Below the pieces are notes generated by a model. The model was not told where the DNA came from. It did no database searches and worked only from the letters and a program-made list of their open reading frames with translations. The translations under genes were made by a program, and so were the position numbers. 64,000 nt of DNA from Phyto melanocephala (taxonomy: Eukaryota; Arthropoda; Insecta; Diptera; Rhinophoridae). The first letter of the stretch is position 1; each line of letters begins with the position of its first letter. Location of the stretch: assembly GCA_941918925.1 (NCBI GenBank), contig OW799233.1, positions 119,239,833 to 119,303,832 on the forward strand, given 5' to 3'. Positions 22,405 through 33,330 of this stretch are shown in pieces.

Positions 22405-23504
22405 GCAAGTAACTTATTTTATTGAATTTATTGTCTATAGATAATAATCCTTACAGACTAAAGTATGTAAAATAACAAAACAAAATTAAGGTTATATATA
22501 AAATAATATTCTATAATAATTCAACGATTTAAATATAAAATGATAGTTCTTTTAACAATTTCTTTACTTTCATTGAGGCCAATAAGGTGATAATAATTAT
22601 TAAAGTTTTCACATATACGACGAAGAGGATCATTATTAGCATAGTTGGTTCTATAGTATTTTAAGTTAATAAAACGGAAATTTCGAGTTGGTCTGGTTGG
22701 AACATTAAAAGATATTTTACTTAGCAGGAATTCTGAGTCGATATCGCCTTGAATTAGGCCCAGCACAAAAGAAAAACTCAGCATTGAACGACGACTTTTT
22801 AAAGTTGGTAATTTTATAAGACAGAGTCTGCTTTCGTATGAAGGTAGTAAAAACGAATTCCATCCAAGGCCACGAAGACAAAATATTAAAAACTTCTTTT
22901 GTACAGACTCGATACTATCAATATGAATATTATAGCAAGGATCCCAAATAATCGATCCATATTCAAGAATAGGTCGAACTAACGATGAATATAATTGTTT
23001 CGTAATATAAGGATCTAGAAATTCCTTGCACCACCTCTTCATAAATCCAAGTACACCATTTGCTTTGTTAACAATTAAAGAAATATGGTCACGAAAATTT
23101 AATTGGTGATCAAGCAAAATACCAAGATCAAGAAAATTCAGAACTTTATCAAGTTTACACTCATTTATGCAATAAAATAAATCCAATTTCTTAATTCTGA
23201 AAAAGGACATATGCTTACATTTTTTTATATTCAGCTCCATTAAGTTGATTTCACACCAATTTACCAATTTGACAATATCTGATTGAAGGAAAAGTTGATC
23301 TTCGGGATTATTTAAAGAACGAAAAATTTTGACATCATCGGCATACATCAAAACTTTAGAGTGCTGAATAACTGAAGGTAGATCGTTTATGAATAAGGTA
23401 AATAAAATAGGACCAAGGTGGCTACCTTGCGGAACACCAGAAGGAACTTTGATAGCATTAGCATTAAAAGGCAAAATAACGCAAAAATGCTTATGCTTGT
23501 GCAT
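22405..23504 (-). mobile_element. 5'-truncated jockey-like non-LTR retrotransposon
   Basis: Contains the 3' part of ORF2 (22521-23504) and a short 3' UTR with overlapping AATAAA-type signals (rc of TTTATTGAATTTATTG near 22420). The 5' break falls just before the SGVPQG motif, near 23504. No clear target duplication was found and no long A tail remains. A degenerate relative lies at 13832. Confidence 0.75.
22521..23504 (-). CDS. ORF2 remnant: reverse transcriptase palm to C terminus
   Basis: 327 open codons ending in TGA at 22521. Residues 22-31 are VPSGVPQGSH (RT block B'), then GPILFTLFINDLP. Residues 54-57 are YADD, the catalytic aspartate pair of the polymerase. The C-terminal half has VRPILEYGSIIWDPCYNIH and ESVQKKFLIFCLRG, typical of the thumb region of jockey/CR1-type elements. 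An intact protein would nick target DNA and reverse-transcribe its RNA. Here the endonuclease, fingers and first palm aspartate are missing, so it cannot be active. The ATG at 23504 is a chance start inside the old frame. The open frame over almost 1 kb implies recent insertion or little decay. Confidence 0.85.
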   Translation of the reverse strand: MHKHKHFCVILPFNANAIKVPSGVPQGSHLGPILFTLFINDLPSVIQHSKVLMYADDVKIFRSLNNPEDQLFLQSDIVKLVNWCEINLMELNIKKCKHMSFFRIKKLDLFYCINECKLDKVLNFLDLGILLDHQLNFRDHISLIVNKANGVLGFMKRWCKEFLDPYITKQLYSSLVRPILEYGSIIWDPCYNIHIDSIESVQKKFLIFCLRGLGWNSFLLPSYESRLCLIKLPTLKSRRSMLSFSFVLGLIQGDIDSEFLLSKISFNVPTRPTRNFRFINLKYYRTNYANNDPLRRICENFNNYYHLIGLNESKEIVKRTIILYLNR

Positions 23505-24783
23505 AATCCGTTACTAACACCAACAATGGTCATTATACCACCGGGTTCTGTCAACAGCCCCGTTTAACGAAAGATATTGGTAATACCTCTATACCACGAC
23601 ATTGAATAGGATAAAAGTTTGGATTTTGCAACGTTGAGTTACACGTTTAAACGGAAAAATCGTCTTCTTAAGCTTTATATTGCTCACATCTCCTCACATT
23701 TTTTAAAACTGATGGTAAGGTTGTCGTTTTCTTAAAGCGTCTATTGTTCAAATATATCTAAAACCGGTTATAACGCACAGTCATAAATGCAACTAGATAT
23801 TACCATGCAGAGACCTTTGTTGGTAACTTTTATAGGCGTTAGCTTAAATCCGGCCACCAACCGTTAGATTTACATTTTTGTGTGTTGATAGACAATTTGG
23901 TTCTTGAACTTGCTAAGTTTTTAAACTTTCAGAAACTTTTAGCAAAAACTTTCGTAATTTTTAAAGTTGTTGCGAACTTGTTTTCTAATTCACTTTTCGG
24001 TAGTGTTTTTCAATTTAAAGTCAAGAAAACATCTAATTGCAAATTAAGTGAAGAATTACTGAAAAAAAAACTTGAGAATGTAATTTTGCAAAAGGTAAAT
24101 TTATTTGCGGTTGCTTTAAAGTTTCATGCAATTACCCACTTAAAAACTTTACTCACAAAAAGCACGTTCTGAATTGCTTACCTACTTCAAAGAGCGCTGT
24201 AGAAAGCTTGCTTCTTAGAAGCAATGTCTCATTTCGTAAATCTCTTTTTCAATGAATAAGTGCTAATTTCATTTCTACCAGGAACATCTAAATCATGTAT
24301 TTAGCAGTAAGTAGTAGATAAATATAAAAAAATACTAATGAAAATAATTTGCCTCATTTTTCAATTGCTGCAAATACAGCAGTACGCTTTCGAATGCAAG
24401 CAATTTTAGTATTTCTATGTCTGCAGTACAGTAAACGATTAAAGTCTGCACTTCTTACAAGTTTCGAACATTTTTTTGATAAGCTACGTCACAACTGGTT
24501 ATCAAGAAGTATATATAAAAATCTTTAAAGAAAAAAATTTTTTGTCAAAGTTATTGACAGTAGTTTAGAGGTAACAAATGTATTTAGTTTTTCAAAGATT
24601 TAAGTAGTTTTGAACTGACCAAGTCTAAAGTGCATTGCCATGGTAGCATCAAACTATGGATAATAAAGTGTTTCACATGTGTAAAGGCAGAGAGGCTTTT
24701 GTAGATGCCTCGCTAGTTGGGGCATTTGGTGTAGTATCCTTTTCCTTGGGCCACATTATTCTAAGTTTTTTAATCTTCAGTTA
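23505..24783. other. AT-rich stretch, nothing firm
   Basis: A 96-codon frame at 23882-24172 (+) has leucine- and lysine-rich composition but no motif, and I treat it as chance. No RNA or repeat signal. Confidence 0.4.
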
Positions 24784-25634
24784 TCTATTATCTATATATA
24801 AAAGTGAAACTCTGTGTGTGTGTGTTTGTGTGTGTTTGTGTGTGTTAGCTATAGACTCCAAAACTGTAAAACCGATCGGGCTTAAACTTTGGTAAGTTGT
24901 TGTACACATACCAGGGAGTGTTTATTGGTGGAAAAAAGTGGGCGGGGCCACGCCCATAAAAAATTAGCTATCATTTTTAGCTACTTGCACATGACCGATT
25001 TTTCTGAAACTTTGCACACATATTGAGCTGTCATGACTTTATAATTTCGTGATAAGAAAAGTGGGCGGGGCCACGCCCATAAAAAAGTTATAATTTTGAG
25101 GTACTTGCACTGGACCGATTTTTCTAAAACTTTGCACACATATTGAGCTGTCATGACTTTACAATTTCGTGATTAGAAAAGTGGGCAGTGCCACGCCCAT
25201 AAAAAAAAAGTTATCTTTTTCAGTTACTTGCACTAGATCGATTTTTCTGCACACGCATATTGAGCTATCATGACTATATAATTTCGTGACAAGAAAAGTG
25301 GGCAGGGCCACGCCCATAAAAAAAGCAATAGTGTTGAGGTCCTTGCTCTGGACCGATTTTTGTGAAACTTTAAACACATATTGAGTCCTCATGACTTAAC
25401 AGTTTCGTGATTAGAAAAATGGGCAGGGCCACGCCCTTAAAAAAAATTTATAATTTTGAGGTACTTGCACTGGACCGATTTTTCTGAAACTTTGCACACA
25501 TATTGAGTTGTCGTGACTATACAGTATCGCGATTAGAAAAGTGGGTGATTCCACGTCCATTAAAGAAGTTATAATTTTTAGCTTTTTGCACTTGATATTC
25601 AATTTAAATTCAGAATGCGCGCCGGGTTTTTTAG
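24784..25634 (+). mobile_element. Non-autonomous Helitron with 120-bp units (copy H2)
   Basis: Starts A|TCTATTATCTATATATAAAA, then an interrupted GT tract and AGCTATAGACTCC. It contains six units of about 120 bp with GTGGGCGGGGCCACGCCC or variants and ACTTGCACTGGACCGATTTT. The 3' end GCGCGCCGGGTTTTTTAG is mutated relative to the CTAG of other copies. Non-coding. Confidence 0.8.
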
Positions 25635-25800
25635 TTATTAAATATTGAAAAAAATATCAATTTTATCTTGATTGTGATATAGTGAATATAAAATCACAAA
25701 AAAAAATACTTAAAATAAACGTTTAACTTTTTTTAATATCCAAATTGTAATCAAGCCATTTTCTCCAAGTGTATCGTAAAAAAACTTTAATCCCGAATTC

Positions 25801-25810
25801 CAGGTAAGTG
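25801..25810 (+). promoter_or_regulatory. Candidate 5' splice site CAG|GTAAGTG
   Basis: Near-perfect U1 complement, with the junction between 25803 and 25804. The sequence before it lacks a long frame, so it would end an untranslated exon. The upstream pyrimidine content is too weak for a recursive site. One such match by chance is possible in 64 kb. Confidence 0.2.
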
Positions 25811-26176
25811 TGTGTTAATATTTAGTGTTAATATGCATATCAAACCAAACAACTAACCAGCCAGTCAGCCAACCATTCATCCATCCAACTAGTCTGTATT
25901 AAATATAGCGATACTATAAGTATTAAACTAAAACCGTGTCATGAAATTCGATAGAGTTGTCGCTATAGAGGTGCAACAAAAACAGTCGCTTGTTAGTAGA
26001 AATAGAGGGGAAAACTCATGTCAATGTTTAGTTCAGTTAAGTTTACTATGGTCTTTGTTGTTGCTGCCGTTGTTTTTTTTTTTTTTGTTGCACGTATTTT
26101 AACTGCATTGACACTTTAACACTCGAGAGATTTTTAGTTCCCATTGTATTGATAGTTGTTGTACGTTTTTTGTTTT

Positions 26177-26210
26177 TATAAAAGAGTTTTACGCGCTGTG
26201 ATCAGTTAAT
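26177..26210 (+). promoter_or_regulatory. Candidate core promoter: TATA box and initiator
   Basis: TATAAAAG at 26177-26184 is followed by ATCAGTT at 26201-26207, a good fly initiator with the A at 26204. The spacing (27 bp) is slightly short of the usual 30. CTCGAGAGA lies upstream at 26122. No convincing coding frame follows; the first ATG near 26302 gives three codons. A transcript with an untranslated first exon is possible. Confidence 0.25.
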
Positions 26211-27162
26211 TGACACTGCGTTTTATTTTATCTATTTATTTTTTTTTTTCTGTCACTAGTCTAGTCTATATCTTGTTGTTGTAATACTAATAACTAAAAC
26301 AATGTGTGTCTGAAATAGATACCTGTGTGTGTTTGAGGTGTGATTTTTTTTATCTTAAATTTCAAAAATAAAAGGTGTTCAATATTGTCACAATAAAGTA
26401 CCTTAAAGATCTTATAATTTATTAACGCTTTGAACACACACAATAGCAGCAATAACCTGTAAACGATTTGAAAAGTTTTCTGTATTGAAGTGTGTTTTAA
26501 CTTTTATTTTAAATGTCTTAATTTCAGTTTGAATGAAAGAAATTTTTGAAAATATTTGTTTAAGTATACATTTAGTTTTTTTTAGTCATTATTTTTTACT
26601 TTAATTACAAAGTTTTTGGGTACATTTAAAGAATTCGTAAATTTTCTACTTATTTTTTAAAAACTTTTTAAAATATTTATAATTTGTATCATATAATTTG
26701 GTCTAGAAAAATTCTTCTTTGAAGAGGGAATTACTTTTATTTTTTTAGAGTTTTTTTTAACATAAAATAATCAAACAAGTTGTGTGAAGAGAAAAAATAC
26801 AAAACAAAATTTTTCTAATTATGTCTTATAAAAAGAAAATTGTACAGTTGATGTCTTTGAAAGGGAATTTATAAAAAATTTCTAAAAAAAAAACTGTCTT
26901 CAAAGAGAAAGAAAATTTATTAAAATATTTTTCTATAGTTAAATATTTTATTACTTTTTAATATCTTTCAGTAAAATGAAGTAAAATTTACTGAAATTTT
27001 TAAAATTTATGGAATGTCAAATTAAAATGCCATGTTTAGCTATGTCAGATTTTTAATATCCCTCTCCAAATAGATGCACAGAAAACAGACTCAAATTGGA
27101 AATCGAAGATATCCTGCCTTTTTTCTTTGTGGTCATTCCATTGCAAACATCATAATTACTCA

Positions 27163-27170
27163 GTACAGAC
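27163..27170. repeat. 8-bp target-site duplication, left copy
   Basis: GTACAGAC, repeated exactly at 28090-28097. This is the size produced by hAT transposases. Confidence 0.9.
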
Positions 27171-28089
27171 CAGACCTGGGGGGTCTCAATTACATTTTGT
27201 ATTTAGTTACACCTATAATTACACAATTACATGTAATTGTAATTGAATTTTTTCAATTACAATTACACGTAATTGTAATTGAAAAAGGAGTAAAAATCAA
27301 TTACAATTACATGTAATTGTAATTGAAGTTTTCTTAAATTTCAATTACATGTAATTGTAATTGAAAAAATTCCAATTACAATTACATGTAATTGTAATTG
27401 GAAAAAAATCCAATTACAATTACATTTAATTGGAAAAAAAATTTTCATTAAGTAATTTAAAAAAAACAAGTAATCATTACTTTTTTAAGTATTTATTGTC
27501 AAAAAAGTATTTAATTACAAAAATTATCAATTACATATTATATAAGCCAGTCTTTACCATTTAATAATTTTCAGTTTAAAAATGTTACGAACACGTCCGA
27601 ATTGAAATTTCAATAATGATCGAAATGAAATCGATCGTTTTTCATCACATACCTGATTGAAAAATAATTAAGACAAGGAACCAATTTAAAAAAAAATTAT
27701 TATTTGCTTTAAATAACACAATTTTTTTTCATATAATTTAGAAAATCGTTTTAAAAATTTTAAGTTTTATTTTATGGTTTTAAAAATGTAATTGAATTTT
27801 GTTCAATTACAAGTAATTATTTGTTGATTAATTACAATTACAATTACTTGTAATTAGTAATTGAACATTTTCAATTACAATTACATGTAATGTGTATTTG
27901 ATTTTTTTCAATTAACAATTACAAGTAATTGTAATTGACATTTTTCAATTACAATTACATATTATTGTAATTGAGTTAAGTCCTTACTTTCAATTACAAT
28001 TACTTGTAATTGTAATTTAGACTACCTCAATTACAAATTACATGTAATTGTAATTGTAATTGAAATGTAATTGAGATCCCCCAGGTCTG
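27171..28089. mobile_element. hAT foldback MITE made of ATTACA palindromes
   Basis: Terminal inverted repeats CAGACCTGGGGGGTCTCAAT and its counterpart ending ATTGAGATCCCCCAGGTCTG, flanked by the perfect 8-bp duplication GTACAGAC. The inside consists almost wholly of repeats of CAATTACAATTACATGTAAT type. Each is itself a palindrome, and they are separated by short A/T spacers in two arrays (about 27190-27440 and 27790-28080) around a plain AT-rich core. No transposase is encoded. hAT transposases bind short subterminal repeats, and here those repeats seem to have expanded over most of the element. The folded single strand would form many hairpins. Confidence 0.9.
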
Positions 28090-28097
28090 GTACAGAC

Positions 28098-28465
28098 AAT
28101 ACATTTAAATTACGAAACTATATTCTGTAGATACATTCACTTGTTTGTTTGGACGAAAAAATTTTAATAAATTTGTAATTTATTAAGTACTTATTCGAAT
28201 TGCATGAAATGTGGAACTTAATATGCCATTTTTCGTTTAAATCGATGCACAGCTTCTTATATTATTCTTAATTAAATAAAGACATATTAAATTTATTTAT
28301 AATACTTAAGCCTATTAACATAATATTCAGTTAAATAAATTTAACGTAAAAGTTTTCTAACTTTCAGTAAGCTTAAACTGAAGTTTTAACTATAAATTAA
28401 AAATGTTCGTTAACAATAGGCAAGAGTTAGTTAACTTGTAGTTATCAATTATTATGAATGAATTT
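28098..28465. other. AT-rich stretch, nothing recognised
   Basis: Begins with the right copy of GTACAGAC (28090-28097). No other signal. Confidence 0.5.
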
Positions 28466-28611
28466 CAACAAGTAAGAGCACTATATTCGGCTGTGCCGAA
28501 TCTTTTATACCCACCACCAATTTTGTGTACATTTAAAGCACAATATTTATTATTTTGTTAATCGCTATAGAATAATCTCTTTATAATAAAATATGTATCA
28601 CTTTCTTTGTA

Positions 28612-29218
28612 GAGGGTGGTTAAATTTTAAGGGCCCATGTTTAAGGTGAACCACATCTAAACTTCAACTTTTTTCTTGTATTTCATTTGACATTTCTCAA
28701 TCTCAGACTAACTCAATTTGAACCGTGGAAAGATACGCAATCGAGCAACGCTTTTAAATATTAAAGATTTTTATAAAAATGGGCGTTCAAATCAAAATGC
28801 ATTTTGTGCACTTCGTGATTCTTTTGGTCAACATAATCGTTCGAATTCGTCCACAATCGTGAGAATTGTAAAAAATATTTAAATGTCTGCAAAGCAGGTC
28901 TGTATGAAATGTGAAAACATCTGTGAATGCCATCTTAGTTCGTTGAATGGGAAACATTGCTGTTTTTCACGATAACGTGGCAAAAGAGCAAGCAACCTCG
29001 ACTCATCAGCGTGCCCAACAATCGAGCATCAACAGTGTCATTGAAAATTTGGACTATCGGATCGTGGTGTGCCGCCTCGGTTGGGGGGCCATTTGGCCGA
29101 TATTTTGCTCCATACATAATTGAAGCATACAAATATTATCATTATAAAAATAAATGATAATAATTTCATAATAATTTTATTCAAAATCAACATAGTCCCT
29201 TAAAATTAAACCACCCAT
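28612..29218 (+). mobile_element. Tc1/mariner-type element, internally decayed, TA target duplication
   Basis: Ends GAGGGTGGTTAAATTTTAAG and the reverse complement of ATGGGTGGTTTAATTTTAAG, about 20 bp of inverted repeat with few mismatches. It is flanked by TA at 28610-28611 and 29219-29220. The uninterrupted site CTTTGTATAACTTCG is present in copy C1 near 4515, proving the borders. Inside, frames read NRATLLNIKDFYKNGRSNQN and STIVRIVKNI, the helix-turn-helix region of a transposase, followed by a decayed linker. The catalytic domain is absent. A solitary copy of the terminal sequence (GGTTAAATTTTAAGGGCC) lies at 29413. Confidence 0.85.
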
Positions 29219-29399
29219 TATAACTTCGGTATGCTAGTAAAATGTTTTCGTAAATTTAGTCTTTCAATGAAAGTGGCCGTTAAAATACGCGTTTCAATAA
29301 AGTTTCTGCTAATAAACATAACTTAGATATTTCAATATAGTCCTTTAGTATTCCAAAATCTTTATTCATAGAGAATTTACATGAATTAAAGAGGAAGAA

Positions 29400-29758
29400 A
29401 CTGAATTTAAGGTTAAATTTTAAGGGCCACAGGGTGATTTAAAATATACATTCTCTGCATTTTTCTAAAACGGTAAATTTATTAGTAAGATTTTGATTTT
29501 TAAAGTTCTATAACATTTTACTTTTAAAAGATTTTCAAACGAAATAAGTTTTGCATAATTTTCAAATTTGTTAGCCATTAGTACATGAAAATAAATTGTT
29601 TATAATGTTTAGAGACAATTTTTTTTGACTTAGGTCAAAATTTTCCTAAATTCCCATTTTTAATAGAGCATAATTTCAGGAGAACATAAGCATAAGTTGT
29701 TAGCATGCCATCTAGTAGTTGCTAGTAGAGTCATCTATCTTATCATCTTTATCTTATA
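29400..29758. other. Unassigned insert between DINE-like halves
   Basis: After the family C sequence stops near 29400 there is a solo GGTTAAATTTTAAGGGCC (29413-29430) matching the end of the Tc1/mariner element at 28612. AT-rich DNA without a family assignment then runs up to the Helitron. Confidence 0.4.
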
Positions 29759-30507
29759 CTAGCCAAACCCGGCGCGCGTTGCTACGCCCCTTAATGAATC
29801 GAAATGCATTCTGAATTTTAATTGAATATCAAGTGCAAAAACCTAAAAATTATAATTTTTTTATGGGCGTGGCATTGCCCACTTTTCTAGTCACGAAATT
29901 GTAAAGTCATAACAGCTCAATATGTGTGCAAAGTTTCAGAAGAATCGGACCAGTGCAAGTACCTCAAAATTAAAATTTTTTTTATGGGCGTGGCCCTGCC
30001 CACTTTTCTAATCACGAAATTGTAAAGTTATAACAGCTCAATATGTGTGCAAAGTTTCAGAATAATCGGTCCAGTGCAAGTACCTCAAAATTGTACCCTT
30101 TTTTTATGGGCGTGGCCCCGCCCACTTTTTTAATCACAAAATTATAAAGTCACGACAGCTTAATATGTGTGCAAAGTTGCAGAAAAATCGGTCCAGTGCA
30201 AGGACCTCAAAATTAAAACTTTTTTAGGGGCGTGGCCCCGCCCACTTTTCTTATCACGAAATTATTTAGTCATGACAGCTCGATATGTGTGCAAAGTTTC
30301 AGAAAAATCGGTCAAGTGCAAGTAGCTAAAACTGATAACTAATTTTTTATGGGCGTGGCCCCGCCCACTTTTTTTCATCCATAAACACTCCCCGGTATGT
30401 GTACAACAACTTACCAAAGTTTGAGCCCGATCGGTTTTGCAGTTTCAGAGTCTATAGCTAACACACACACACACACACACACAGAGTTTCACTTTTATAT
30501 ATATAGA
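29759..30507 (-). mobile_element. Non-autonomous Helitron with 120-bp units (copy H3)
   Basis: The minus strand starts A|TCTATATATATAAAAGTG at 30507 and ends GCCGGGTTTGGCTAG|T at 29759. Five units of about 120 bp with GGGCGTGGCCCCGCCC, one fewer than copies H1, H2 and H4. About 9-10 CA units near the 5' end. No coding capacity. Confidence 0.85.
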
Positions 30508-31937
30508 TTTAGCTACAGTACAATAAATGGCGCAGTGTAAGATGAATAAATGCTAATATATATGACTAATATATTTTTATAAAAACTTAAGGAAAAAAGT
30601 GTGCGTGGCACATCTATTTTCCGTTATAACGAAGACTTTGACCAAAAAGCCATGTTTGCAAAATTTCAGAATCGTACATATAGTTTTGTCAGTTTTATTA
30701 CATTTTAAATTTGAAATATACACTGTGCGGCATAAATTTTCGTACATTTTTATCTATAACTCTTTTCCTAATTCATAGATTTAAGCGATTTTCAGGGAAA
30801 AATATTCTTTTGACTCGATAAATATATATTCGAAGTTTCATGACTACATTTATGCGTCTGGACACAATTCAAAAGTGAAAGTGGGCGTTATAGTAGGCGT
30901 GTCAAAGTTGTTTTTGCTAATGAGTACAACTTAGGTGTTTCAATATAGTCCTTTATTATTCCAATATCTTTATTAATAGAGAAATTATATGAATTTTAGG
31001 TAAAACGTTAAATGGGAGGTGGGCGTAAAAGTGGGCGTGGCACCTTAATTTTTTGGCATAGTAATGAAATTGCCTAGGGGGATAGACGTAGCAAACTTTA
31101 TCATCATACCTCTAATTTTGGCGGTTTTATGAGCATTTAAATTTCATTAACGGTAGATAACGTGAAAAGTGGGCGTTATAGTAGGCGTGTCAAAGTTATT
31201 TTTGCGAATGAGTACAACTGAGGTGTTTCAAGATAGGCCTTTATTATTCCAAAATCTTTATAAATAGAGAAATTATATGAATTTTAGTTAAAACGTTATA
31301 TGGGAGGTGGGCGTAAAAGTTGGCGTGGCACATTGATTTGCCGTTACAAGAAAGAGTGTCACCAAAAAGTAAAGTGTGCAAAATTTCAGAGTCGTACATG
31401 CAATTTTGTTGCTTTTATGACGTTTTTGTTTTTAAATATACCGAAAAATACACTGTGCGGTATAAATTTTCGTACATTTTGATCGATAACTCCTCTCCTA
31501 ATGCATAGATTTAGACAATTTTCGGGGAAAAATATTGTCTTTACCAAGGAAATATATATTCGAAGTTTCATGAGTCTACGTTAAGGCGTTTGGACACAAT
31601 TCCATTTTATTCTATGTTTGAAGAACACGGTTTTTTCGACCTACTCTTGCTTTTCGAGCTATAACTCTCTTCCTAATATTCCGATTTAGCCCATTTTCAA
31701 TACCAAACAAGCCTTGTCTATAAGAAAGATTCTGGGGAAATTTGAGCCCCCTAGCTTTTTCGGTGCGACCTCTATCGTGCTTTCAACAGACGGACGGACA
31801 TAGCTAGATCGTCATAAAATCAAACCACGATTCAGAATATTTATACTTTATGGGGTCTGAAATGGATATTTCGATGTGTTACAAAGGGAATGACAAAATG
31901 AATATACCCCCACCATTTTTTTGGTGGCGGGTATAAA

Positions 31938-33330
31938 AAGAAGAAGAAATGTATACATAAATATAAATTCTTTATGTGCACCCATCTGCTAATAAATTTA
32001 TTAAAAATTGAATGTATTTTGAAATAATTTTTGCTATAAATTTAACAATTCTCTTAGATAAACGATATCTCGAAAAACTCTGCATCAGGTAAATTAAAAT
32101 GATCCATTCGACTTTTGTAGTTATATTTCCTTTTCATATCATAAGAAATTTTTACTTTATATAAATTATACAAATGTGAAAATCTTTTTAATCGTAGAGG
32201 CATCTTTCAATTGTTTAAAAATAGCAAAAATATAATATATTTATATTCAAACATCAAATATTTTCTTTCAGTTAAGAACTTAAACGCCAAATAGTACTCG
32301 GTTAAATTTAACTGAAATTTGGCAAAATAATCTAAAAGTTATAAGATAACTCAACTTTGTGTTAATAGGTTTTGGTTAACCAAGGATTAAATTTTGAGTT
32401 TAGCATTAACTGTAGGTTAATTTTTTAATTGTTAACGGCCCTTATACCTGCCCATAACTAACTACTAGCACATGAGATGCCCAGTAAAAAAAGTAAGGAA
32501 AAAGAAGTTGGAAACACACCACATCTGACTAACCCTAAGTACATTTAAAATAAAACATTAGGGTGTCATTGGAAAGATTTTAATAATTTTTTGGCAACTC
32601 TATATATTCAATATAATTCGAGTTACAGATGTCATGAAAATTCGATAATTTTTATTATAACTGACTCTGTTATGATTTTAGGTTTAAAAAAACTACTTCT
32701 TCAGAGTAATGAAAATGCCAACTTTTCAAGCGATATTGAGTTAAATATTTTCATACATTCCTCTACCCAATACATTTATATGCAGGCTGTATAGGAAAAC
32801 TTAATAAATATTTAAAATCTGTTCACAATATAAATTTAAAACAAGTATAAAAATCAGTGTGTAATTCTTTTGAGCACTTTGATAAGTCAAAGATTTTCTT
32901 TATTCAATTTGTTACATTCGAAAAATGCTGGTAATGGGGGGCACATCCAAAAGATCCTAAAACTAAATCTACAAGAATCCCCAAAGGCTACTTATTCTTC
33001 TTCTTTGTTCAAGGCAAAAGTACAAAATTAAAATTTACTAACAAATCTCAAGAAATAAAAAGTTTTCCAATAAGGAAATTCAAAAGATTTTTATTTTATG
33101 TAAAATATAATCAATACAATTAAGTTCCAAACAAAACGTCATGGTAACCCTATTTCTGTTTAATTCAAAATTAAATATTTTCAACAGTTTAAGCTACAAA
33201 AAGAAAATAATATAATTTTATTGTATATTGACTAGACGGTCCTAAACTATTTTTAAACAAATTTTTGAAATACTCAAAAAAAAAAACAATGAAAAACAAA
33301 AAAAGAAAAAAAAAAAAGAAGTAGAGGGGA
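31938..33330. other. AT-rich stretch, nothing recognised
   Basis: No coding, RNA or repeat signal supported. An A-rich run at 33276-33322 precedes the tandem duplication. Confidence 0.45.

Larger units (their letters stand above)
25635..27162. other. AT-rich stretch with possible promoter and donor signals
   Basis: Apart from the sites at 25801-25810 and 26177-26210 I see only AT-rich, low-complexity DNA. Confidence 0.4.
28466..31937 (+). mobile_element. DINE-like element, family C (copy C4), composite with insertions
   Basis: 5' end AACAAGTAAGAGCACTATAT with the TTCGGCTGTGCCGAA palindrome and TATACCCACCACC. 3' end is the hairpin CCCCCACCATTTTTTTGGTGG with GGGTATAAAAA. Between 30880 and 31330 two tandem units of about 277 bp each carry GTGGGCGTTATAGTAGGCGT and AGGTGGGCGTAAAAG. 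The element is interrupted by a Tc1/mariner-type insertion (28612-29218) and by about 1.2 kb from near 29400 to 30590, which includes a Helitron (29759-30507). Confidence 0.75.

Noticed and set aside
23882..24172. 96-codon plus-strand frame
   Set aside because: Lysine/leucine/phenylalanine-rich translation of AT-rich DNA with no motif, splice context or repeat relation.
25159..25602. Frames with repeated FMGVALPTF-like segments
   Set aside because: They are translations of the 120-bp Helitron units, whose length (40 codons) keeps the frame open by chance.
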